This document shows, piece after piece, positions 1 to 5,006 of a DNA stretch of 16,422 bases. How positions within the stretch are numbered: the stretch's first letter is position 1; every line of letters starts with the position of its first letter. The DNA is taken from positions 1 through 16,422 of the forward strand of contig CAAENI010000223.1 of NCBI GenBank assembly GCA_900757285.1. The letters run 5' to 3'. This stretch comes from an uncultured Collinsella sp. GTDB taxonomy: Bacteria; Actinomycetota; Coriobacteriia; Coriobacteriales; Coriobacteriaceae. Position numbers and translations under genes: made by a program. The notes beneath the pieces were generated by a model. The model had not been told where the DNA came from, searched no databases, and was given only the letters and a program-made list of their open reading frames with translations.

Positions 1-28
1 GGGACGGCATCGCCGTCCCTATTTCTTT
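1..28 (+). terminator. Intrinsic terminator-like hairpin at left edge
   Basis: A perfect 8-bp stem (GGGACGGC at 1-8 with GCCGTCCC at 12-19, loop ATC) is followed by TATTTCTTT. This fits a Rho-independent terminator for a plus-strand gene ending before the window. The gene itself cannot be seen. The stem is symmetric, so it could instead lie in the leader of a minus-strand gene to the left. Confidence 0.55.
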
Positions 29-303
29 ATAATCTATTTCTCTATTAATTGGTTTCACCAAAATGGGTATGACACAAGCTTCTGAACAGGCTTTTTATCA
101 GAGAATTCAAAGCTACCGAATCATCAAAATGGTGAAATTTTTTACCCAAAAGAGGGAAGCGCTTCACCAAAATGGAACCGACTAACGCCTGTTGAAAACT
201 TTTTATCCCCAAAATGGTGATTTCCTGTTTTCAGTGGAAAACTCGGTAAGTTAAATTATTTACTTACCAGATTTACAAACAAAAGCAGTTCTTAACCCTA
301 AAA
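29..303. other. AT-rich intergenic stretch without a gene
   Basis: No credible reading frame is present. The stretch is visibly more AT-rich than the rest of the window. It contains the four CACCA-AAA-TGGTG-like sites listed separately, CTTTTTATC twice (near 89 and 199), and a 7-bp inverted repeat GGTAAGT/ACTTACC at 245-251 and 262-268. It lies between the left-edge hairpin and the tRNA terminator, so which gene it might control is not visible. Confidence 0.6.
56..219. repeat. Four copies of a 13-bp near-palindrome (CACCA-AAA-TGGTG)
   Basis: Cores are at 56-66 (CACCAAAATGG), 122-132 (CATCAAAATGG), 165-175 (CACCAAAATGG) and 207-217 (CCCCAAAATGG). Two of them continue to TGGTG. All share the same strand orientation, and start-to-start spacings are 66, 43 and 42 bp. 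The consensus CACCA-n3-TGGTG is a dyad, as expected of a dimeric DNA-binding protein's operator. The regulator and target are unknown. No such array is recognised from known systems. Confidence 0.55.
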
Positions 304-340
304 CCAGAACAGGTCAGAAGCAAAATTAACTCCTGACCTG
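304..340 (-). terminator. Likely terminator of tRNA-Arg
   Basis: Just past the 3' end of the minus-strand tRNA, CAGGTCAG (310-317) and CTGACCTG (333-340) form a perfect 8-bp stem with a 15-nt loop. On the minus strand it is followed by TTCTGGTTTT. The U-tract is interrupted, so efficiency is uncertain. Confidence 0.5.
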
Positions 341-349
341 CGATTTTTC

Positions 350-425
350 TGGTGCCCCCGGGCGGATTCGAACCGTCGACACCCGCTTTAGGAGAGCGGT
401 GCTCTATCCCCTGAGCTACGGAGGC
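350..425 (-). tRNA. tRNA-Arg (anticodon CCT)
   Basis: Read on the minus strand, the segment folds as a complete cloverleaf. The acceptor pairs GCCTCCG with CGGGGGC, the D-arm stem is GCTC/GAGC, and the anticodon stem CCGCT/AGCGG encloses loop CTCCTAA. The anticodon CCT (complement of 390-392) reads AGG arginine codons. The variable loop has 5 nt and the T loop is TTCGAAT. The 3' CCA is encoded at 350-352, with discriminator A at 353. One oddity is an A-C mismatch in the T stem (positions 376 and 362). Low-use AGG codons in a GC-rich genome fit a minor arginine tRNA. Confidence 0.95.
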
Positions 426-435
426 ATGTTGTATT

Positions 436-464
436 AGTGTAGCAGATTTACGCCGCTGTAATGC
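436..464 (-). promoter_or_regulatory. Possible tRNA-Arg promoter
   Basis: On the minus strand TACACT (436-441) lies 10 nt before the tRNA 5' end, a suitable -10 position. No good -35 element is seen at the right spacing; GCATTA at 459-464 is the nearest. Tentative. Confidence 0.3.
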
Positions 465-505
465 AGCGTATACCCACTCTTCGAAGTTGCGGTGGAACAG
501 CCCTC

Positions 506-705
506 CGGAAAGTGCGTCCCACTATCCAGGCAAATTCTGGGTCAGACTTTCCCCATGAGACCTCGCTGGGAAACTGTGACCCAGAATTTCGGCTCGAAAC
601 GGGACACGGTTTCCCAAACGACCCCGTTCCGGAAACTACATCCCGGAATCGATGCTCGAACTGGGATGCACTTTCCCGATCGAGCCACATGGGAGACTGC
701 GCCCC
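506..705. repeat. Array of seven alternating 15-bp units, 62-bp period
   Basis: Seven 15-bp cores alternate in orientation. Forward units: 506-520, 568-582, 630-644, 691-705. Reverse units: 539-553, 601-615, 663-677. The consensus is GGGAAACTGnGTCCC. Start-to-start spacings run 33, 29, 33, 29, 33, 28, so each forward/reverse pair repeats every 61-62 bp. The intra-pair spacers are 18 nt, and two of them (583-600 and 645-662) share GCTCGAA. The strongest pairings are 532-553 with 568-589 (20 of 22 positions) and 568-582 with 601-615 (13 Watson-Crick pairs and one G-T pair of 15). Short open frames across the array vary with the repeat and are not credible genes. Confidence 0.85.
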
Positions 706-725
706 ACTTTGAGGGGGCGCTCTTT
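699..725 (+). terminator. Hairpin closing the repeat array
   Basis: GCGCCCC (699-705, part of the last array unit) pairs perfectly with GGGGCGC (714-720) across an 8-nt loop. On the plus strand it is followed by TCTTT. It could terminate plus-strand transcription through the array, or act as the 3' hairpin of the DUF956 gene ending at 731. There is no U-run on the minus side, so the second role is weaker. Confidence 0.4.
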
Positions 726-730
726 AATGA

Positions 731-1129
731 CTAGTTGCCTTTGTGGAAGAGGTTTTTGATAACGGAGGGGATGCTCTTGGCGCCCTTGGCCGTCACATCG
801 ATAAAGTCGGGCGAACGCACGAGCTTATCCTCGTCAACGTACTTGCGGACCGCGCGAAGCGTCTCTTTGTCGTCGCGCGTCGAAAACGTAAAGTGACCGT
901 TGTCCTTGGTGAAGATGGCAAAACGCGTAATCTTCTTGGTGCCGCGCAAAACCTCAGCGGCAATATAGTCGACCTCATCCCACGGGATCTGAATAAAATC
1001 CTCGGGATTGCGCTCGTTATAGTACTCAAACGCCTTATTGCCCACCATTACGTTACCGTGACTGGTAAGCCCCATCAGGCAGGTTGCCGGCGTTGCCAGA
1101 TCGACCGTGCTGTTCTGAGATTGCGCCAT
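731..1129 (-). CDS. manO: DUF956 family protein, ManO-like PTS accessory
   Basis: This 132-residue soluble protein matches the DUF956 family, which is typically encoded at the end of mannose-family PTS operons. Recognisable blocks are LMGLTSHGNVMVGNKAFEYY near the N-terminus, then IPWDEVDYIAAEV and FTFSTRDDKETLRAVRKYV. In lactic acid bacteria the relative ManO is reported as a regulator of the man operon; that role here is inference. I chose the ATG at 1129 (MAQSQN) because GAGG lies 5 nt upstream. An upstream frame to 1180 runs through a terminator-like hairpin and is unlikely to be translated. The gene lies 120 bp downstream of the IID gene on the same strand, separated by that hairpin, so it may be expressed at a lower level or separately. 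Confidence 0.85.
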   Translation of the reverse strand: MAQSQNSTVDLATPATCLMGLTSHGNVMVGNKAFEYYNERNPEDFIQIPWDEVDYIAAEVLRGTKKITRFAIFTKDNGHFTFSTRDDKETLRAVRKYVDEDKLVRSPDFIDVTAKGAKSIPSVIKNLFHKGN

Positions 1130-1141
1130 GCGCGCCTCGCC

Positions 1142-1193
1142 CTCCAAATAAAACAATCGGACCGCATCCAGTGTACCCACCGGGTGCGGTCCG
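1142..1193 (-). terminator. Terminator-like hairpin between IID and DUF956 genes
   Basis: CGGACCGCA (1158-1166) pairs with TGCGGTCCG (1185-1193). Three further pairs, one of them G-T, extend the stem to 12 bp. Read on the minus strand it is followed by ATTGTTTTATTT. It would partly terminate PTS transcripts before the DUF956 gene. Confidence 0.7.
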
Positions 1194-1249
1194 TTTCAAT
1201 GGCTCAAAAGCCCTTGCCTAGCAATTCTCGGTCTTAAGCCGAAACGTGC

Positions 1250-2170
1250 TTACATGAAGCCGCAGACGCGACCGATGATGCCGACGGCGAAGAGAGCCAG
1301 GATGATGACGATCGGGCTGACCTTCTTCTTGAGGAGCTTGCAGACCAGAAGGGTCAGGCACACGGCGGCAAGGCCGGGGATGAGCTGATCGAGGTTGGCC
1401 TGAAGCGTGGTGACCTTCACCGGGTCGAGTGCGGTGGCACCGACAGAACTGTACATCGACAGCGCCTGCTTGATGCCCTCAGAACCGGCGGGCAGGTTGG
1501 CCCAGTCGATATAGGCGCCAGCAGACTGCGTGACCTTGGAGACGACCGGGGTGAAGGAGATGGACACCCAGCGCTCGACCAGGGCGCCGATGATGAACAT
1601 ACCCAGGATGGAAGCACCCTCGGTGACCTTGCCCATCAGACCGCCGGAGAGGTCCTTGGCGATGGAGGAGCCGACCTTGTAGCCAAACTCCTGCGTGTAC
1701 CACAGGAAAGCGTAACGGATGATGTTCCACGCGAAGAAGAACAGCAGCGGACCGGCGATGCTGCCGGACAGGGCCAGGGAAGCGCCCAGTGCGCCCAGAA
1801 TCGGGCGAAGGGTGAACCAGAAGGCGGGGTCGCCGACGCCGGCGAGCGGGCCCATCATACCGACCTTGACGCCCTGAATGGCGACGTCGTCAATCGGAGC
1901 ACCGTTGGCGCGCTCCTCCTCGAGGGCGAGGGTAACGCCAATGACGGGGGCGGAAACATAGGGGTGGGTGTTATAGAACTCCAGGTGGCGCTTAAGAGCG
2001 GCAATCTGGTCATCCTTGCTGGTGTAGAGCTTCTTGATCGCAGGGATCATTGCGAAGCACCAGCCGCCGTTCTGCATACGCTCGTAGTTCCACGAGCCCT
2101 GAAGGAACTGATGACGGAAGCAAACCTTCTTACGGTCAGCCTTGGTGAGCTGAATCTTGTTCTCTGCCAT
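1250..2170 (-). CDS. manZ: PTS mannose/fructose/sorbose family transporter subunit IID
   Basis: This 306-residue subunit is the IID membrane component of a mannose-family phosphotransferase system; with IIC it forms the sugar channel. The N-terminal segment (FRHQFLQGSWNYERMQNGGW) and the GPLAGVGDPAFWFTLRPILG block are hallmarks of IID. Hydrophobic segments follow, including LLFFFAWNIIRYAFLWY, ILGMFIIGALVERW and a C-terminal IVIILALFAVGIIG helix. The start is the ATG at 2170 with AGGAGGGG 10 nt upstream. A GTG at 2179 in frame is only 1 nt from that ribosome binding site and is rejected. The gene begins 16 bp after the IIC stop, so the ribosome binding site overlaps the IIC end, implying co-translation. 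Length is normal for the family. Sugar specificity cannot be read from sequence. Confidence 0.95.
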   Translation of the reverse strand: MAENKIQLTKADRKKVCFRHQFLQGSWNYERMQNGGWCFAMIPAIKKLYTSKDDQIAALKRHLEFYNTHPYVSAPVIGVTLALEEERANGAPIDDVAIQGVKVGMMGPLAGVGDPAFWFTLRPILGALGASLALSGSIAGPLLFFFAWNIIRYAFLWYTQEFGYKVGSSIAKDLSGGLMGKVTEGASILGMFIIGALVERWVSISFTPVVSKVTQSAGAYIDWANLPAGSEGIKQALSMYSSVGATALDPVKVTTLQANLDQLIPGLAAVCLTLLVCKLLKKKVSPIVIILALFAVGIIGRVCGFM

Positions 2171-2186
2171 ATGTATCACTCCCCTC

Positions 2187-3005
2187 CTACTCGTAATCGT
2201 TCAGAATGTCGCCGAGCGGGTCACCGGAGCCACCGCCCATGCCGCCACCCTGCTTGGCCAGATCCTTAAGGCCAAGGTAGATGAGGGCAAGGGAGATGCC
2301 GATGAGGCCAAGGGCGATCAGCGTGAGCTGAGGGATGGCAGCAAGGACAAAGCCGAGGATGAAGAACGGCCAGGTCTCCTTGGTGGCCATCATGTTGATG
2401 ACCATGGCGTAACCGACGGAAGCGACCATGCCGCCGCCAACAGCCATGCCGCCGGACAGCCAATCGGGCATAGCGTTAAGCGCGTTGGTAACAGCCTCGG
2501 CCGGGATGATGCACAGAAGTACTGCCGGGATGGCGATACGAACACCCTGCATGAGGATGCCGGCGTACTGCCAACGCTCGATGCCGGCGAAGTCGCCCTT
2601 CTCGGCGCAGGCGTCCATGCCGTGAACCATAGCGGTAGCCAGGGTACGGCAGATCATGGTCAGGAACAGACCAGCGACCGACAGCGGGACGGCGACGGCG
2701 ATAGCGGCGGTAACGGCCTTGGCCGAATCAGTGGCGCCACCGTTGAGGGCGAGCACCATGATGATCGAAGAAGCGACCGAGGCCAGAGCGGCGTCAGGCG
2801 CGACGGCGGCGCCGACGTTAGCCCAGCCAAGGGCCATCATCTGGAGCGAACCGCCCAGGAGGATGCCCTCCTGAAGGTGACCGGTTACGAGACCGATAAG
2901 CGTGCATGCCACGAGCGGCTGATGGAACTGGAACTCATCCAGAATGCCTTCCATACCGGCAAGCAACGCGACAATCGCAACAAGCAGAATAGTGATTGCA
3001 GACAT
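2187..3005 (-). CDS. manY: PTS mannose/fructose/sorbose family transporter subunit IIC
   Basis: This is a 272-residue integral membrane protein of the IIC family, the partner of IID in the transport channel. The N-terminus (MSAITILLVAIVALLAGMEG) and the following FQFHQPLVACTLIGLVTGHLQ region are typical. So is the GGSLQMMALGWANVGAAVAPDAA block, where the IIC signature lies. Around eight hydrophobic segments are visible. The C-terminal tail is unusually glycine-rich (KQGGGMGGGSGDPLGDILNDYE), probably a flexible cytoplasmic end. The ATG at 3005 has AAAGGAGGG at good spacing. It starts 18 bp after the IIAB stop and is clearly in the same operon. Confidence 0.95.
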   Translation of the reverse strand: MSAITILLVAIVALLAGMEGILDEFQFHQPLVACTLIGLVTGHLQEGILLGGSLQMMALGWANVGAAVAPDAALASVASSIIMVLALNGGATDSAKAVTAAIAVAVPLSVAGLFLTMICRTLATAMVHGMDACAEKGDFAGIERWQYAGILMQGVRIAIPAVLLCIIPAEAVTNALNAMPDWLSGGMAVGGGMVASVGYAMVINMMATKETWPFFILGFVLAAIPQLTLIALGLIGISLALIYLGLKDLAKQGGGMGGGSGDPLGDILNDYE

Positions 3006-3023
3006 GTATCGGACCCTCCTTTA

Positions 3024-4013
3024 CTATGCTTGAGCGGCCAGTTCGGCCTTAGCTTTCTTCAACATGGCGTCGAGATCCTCGGAGGAATCAGAAGGAACCT
3101 TGCGGACCTCGAACTTGACGCCCTTGGCCTTGAGAGCCTCGATGGTCTTGACATCGTCATCGCCCATAGCGACAGCGTTGGTGACGACGACCTTGCCCTT
3201 GGAGTGGGCCATGGAACCGATGTTGGCTTCCTTGATGTCGACGCCGGCCTCGATGGCCCTGAGCAGATCCTGCGGGTTCTCGAACAGCAGCATCGCCTTG
3301 GTGTCGCCAAAGCGCGCGTCCTTGACGACCTCGGCCATCTTCTTGATGGGCACGACGTTGGCGTGGACTCCCGGAGGGGCAGCCTGCTCGATCATGGTCT
3401 TGCGGAGCTCGTCGTGAGCAACGCCGTCGGAGACCACGATGATGCGGTTGGGGTTGATCTGCTTGGTCCACGTGGTGGCCACCTGACCATGCAGCAGACG
3501 CGTGTCGATACGGACGTGGGCGATCTTGATGTGCCCGTCGCCGATCACCGTTCCCGGAGGAATGGCACCCGCAGGAGCAGCGGCGGCCGCAGCCGGCTTC
3601 TTCTCCTCGGGCTCCAGAGACTCGGGCTTGACGCGCACGCCGGCCTTAGCCTCAGTCACGAGATGTTTTGCGATCGCATGTGCAGTGTTCTTTGCGTCAA
3701 AGCGCTGCGAATATGCCTCGATGAGCATAGGCAGGTTGACACCGGTGACGATAGCCCAGGAATCATGGCCCTCGATGAGACCGCTGATCTGGTTGAAGGG
3801 CGTGCCGCCCCACAGATCAACGAGGAAGAGCACCTGCTCCTGGTCCTCGAAGGAAGCAATTGCCTCCTCGACCTTGGCTCGGAAGTCGTCGGGGCCCATG
3901 CTCGGCTCGAGCGAGACCACGGCTACAGACGGCTGATCGCCAAAGACCATCGAGCCCGTCTGCTTGATTCCAGCCGCCAAGTCACCATGGCTAGCAAGAA
4001 CAATACTTACCAT
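3024..4013 (-). CDS. manX: PTS mannose-family fused IIAB component
   Basis: This is a 329-residue cytoplasmic phosphotransfer protein. An IIA domain (about residues 1-130) carries the phosphorylated histidine in VLASHGDLAAG (His9). A proline/alanine-rich linker (about 140-160) joins it to the IIB domain (about 163-325), with the active histidine in RIDTRLLHGQV (His175). Phosphate passes from HPr to His9, then His175, then to the incoming sugar at IIC/IID. LVDLWGGTPFNQ is the conserved IIA block. The start is the ATG at 4013, 7 nt after AGGAGG; a GTG one codon earlier (4016) is 4 nt away and possible. It is the first gene of the four-gene operon. The fused AB layout is that of E. coli ManX, whereas several Gram-positive systems have split subunits. 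Confidence 0.95.
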   Translation of the reverse strand: MVSIVLASHGDLAAGIKQTGSMVFGDQPSVAVVSLEPSMGPDDFRAKVEEAIASFEDQEQVLFLVDLWGGTPFNQISGLIEGHDSWAIVTGVNLPMLIEAYSQRFDAKNTAHAIAKHLVTEAKAGVRVKPESLEPEEKKPAAAAAAPAGAIPPGTVIGDGHIKIAHVRIDTRLLHGQVATTWTKQINPNRIIVVSDGVAHDELRKTMIEQAAPPGVHANVVPIKKMAEVVKDARFGDTKAMLLFENPQDLLRAIEAGVDIKEANIGSMAHSKGKVVVTNAVAMGDDDVKTIEALKAKGVKFEVRKVPSDSSEDLDAMLKKAKAELAAQA

Positions 4014-4016
4014 CAC

Positions 4017-4330
4017 ATAACCTCCTTTTTGTCTACGTAATTCCTACACGACAGTTATGGAGTATAGCTGCAAATACAGCAGAATTGTTTGAAAAACTGC
4101 AAAAGGTAGCATTATTTGTTTAAACGTCTTAATTTGTTACAAGTTGATTACATTCCAGTATTTTGGCTGATTTGCTGCTGAGGATTGATAGCTGATCTAT
4201 TTACATGACCGAATTGAGCACGCTGTTCATTATTGCCGGTTTTAAACAGACACAAATGTGCTCGGGTTGAGGCTATTTCGTTTAAACAGATGGTGCTTGA
4301 CTAATGGTAAGAAATATGCTCTAGCAAAGT
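4017..4330 (-). promoter_or_regulatory. AT-rich leader and presumed promoter region of the PTS operon
   Basis: No gene is seen here. On the minus strand TATACT at 4061-4066 is a plausible -10, about 50 bp before the IIAB start, with no convincing -35, which suggests an activator. The palindrome GTTTAAAC occurs at 4118-4125 and 4280-4287. GTTTTAAACAGA (4239-4250) is a near-copy, and two of the three share the extension AGA. No sigma-54 -24/-12 promoter of the kind that drives man operons in Lactobacillales was found by eye. Confidence 0.4.
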
Positions 4331-4385
4331 AGTCGTTGGGGACGTTCTTTTTCGACTAGTCGTTTAAGAACGTCCCCAAAGACTA
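4330..4385. repeat. Long near-perfect palindrome (GGGGACGTTCTT hairpin)
   Basis: The arms at 4336-4349 and 4366-4379 are a perfect 14-bp inverted repeat. After one G-A mismatch the stem extends by AGTC/GACT (4331-4334 with 4381-4384) and T4330-A4385. The loop contains the self-complementary CGACTAGTCG (4353-4362). It begins 3 nt past the hypA stop and may act as its 3' hairpin, but there is no U-run after it on the minus strand. It resembles an extragenic palindromic repeat; copy number is unknown. Confidence 0.7.
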
Positions 4386-4387
4386 AG

Positions 4388-4816
4388 TTAGGCGATGTGG
4401 AGGGGGTTGGCGGCGTCGACGGCGTCGGGGGCATCGGAGAGGCCGTCGGGGGCAGCGTCTGTCGGGTCCTCGTCGGGGGTCTCGATCTGCTTGATCATGA
4501 CCTCCTGGCCCTGCAGCAGATAGGTCTCGCCGCTACCGCAATGGGGGCAGATCTTGCCGTGCTCGACCGTCGCGTAGTCGCGACCGCACGCGTCGCAATG
4601 CGTCACGGCCTCGACGGGCTCCACGATAAGCTCCGCGCCCTGCGCGATGGGCTTTTTATCTGCCGCCCAGCGCCAAGCGTCAAGCAGCAGATCGGGAACG
4701 ACGCCCGAGACCTCGCCCAGGAGCAGTGTCACGCTCGAAACGCGACTCACGCCATTGGCGCGCGCCACATTCTCGACATCGCGAATGATGTGATAGACGA
4801 TTCCTAATTCATGCAC
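4388..4816 (-). CDS. hypA: HypA/HybF-type nickel-insertion metallochaperone
   Basis: This 142-residue protein matches HypA, which delivers nickel to [NiFe]-hydrogenase (and in some bacteria urease) precursors. The nickel-binding MHE N-terminus is intact (His2, Glu3). The zinc site is Cys74-x2-Cys77 and Cys90-x2-Cys93 (HCDACGRDY, ICPHCGSGE). The family is usually about 113-120 residues; here an acidic, proline/alanine-rich tail of about 30 residues (ETPDEDPTDAAPDG onward) is added. The start is a GTG at 4816, since the in-frame MHE sequence demands it, with a weak GGAAGA upstream. A 9-bp hairpin (4825-4846) abuts that ribosome binding site. No hydrogenase or other hyp gene lies in the window, so its client must be elsewhere. 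It is 190 bp beyond the oxidoreductase stop; co-transcription is uncertain. Confidence 0.93.
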   Translation of the reverse strand: MHELGIVYHIIRDVENVARANGVSRVSSVTLLLGEVSGVVPDLLLDAWRWAADKKPIAQGAELIVEPVEAVTHCDACGRDYATVEHGKICPHCGSGETYLLQGQEVMIKQIETPDEDPTDAAPDGLSDAPDAVDAANPLHIA

Positions 4817-4824
4817 TTTTTCTT

Positions 4825-4846
4825 CCGCCGTTCTAACGAACGGCGG
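4825..4846 (-). promoter_or_regulatory. Hairpin abutting the hypA ribosome binding site
   Basis: CCGCCGTTC (4825-4833) and GAACGGCGG (4838-4846) form a perfect 9-bp stem with a 4-nt loop. On the minus-strand mRNA the stem ends in GGCGG, directly joined to AAGAAAAA and the GTG start, so the first GG of the GGAAGA site is base-paired. This could restrain hypA translation. No known metal riboswitch is recognised. Confidence 0.45.
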
Positions 4847-4897
4847 TCGACTTGACGCTGCGCGAGCCCCAGACGGACGATCTGCCTTTCAATCGTC

Positions 4898-4922
4898 GGG
4901 CATGGGCAAAAGCCCTATGCCC
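4898..4922. other. Intergenic hairpin after the oxidoreductase gene
   Basis: GGGCATGGGC (4898-4907) pairs with GCCC-T-ATGCCC (4912-4922): a 10-bp stem with one bulged T and an AAAA loop. It lies about 85 bp past the oxidoreductase stop. Neither side has a strong U-run, so terminator function is only possible. Confidence 0.35.
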
Positions 4923-5006
4923 TCCTCTTTCAAGGCACCTCGCCACGCCTGGGACTCGCTCGCTGTCCAACCGTTCTCTACGCCGTTCTCTTGTTTGTTG
5001 CGTTTT

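Noticed and set aside
350..425. tRNA-Arg as an attachment site for an integrated element
   Set aside because: No integrase gene and no direct repeat of the tRNA 3' end were found in the window.
506..705. Possible CRISPR array
   Set aside because: Units alternate in orientation, are only 15 bp and imperfect, spacers are 13-18 nt and partly related, and no cas gene is near.
448..734. Short open frames of about 80 codons across the repeat array
   Set aside because: They simply translate the alternating repeats in several frames and both strands, with no ribosome binding site or conserved protein pattern.
2157..4040. A 627-codon open frame opposite the PTS operon
   Set aside because: It runs across three certain minus-strand genes and their junctions, and its His/Asp/Gly-rich composition is that of an antisense shadow.
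4060..4130. Sigma-54 (-24/-12) promoter for the PTS operon
   Set aside because: Two TTGCA-like -12 candidates exist on the minus strand, but neither has GG at the required spacing.
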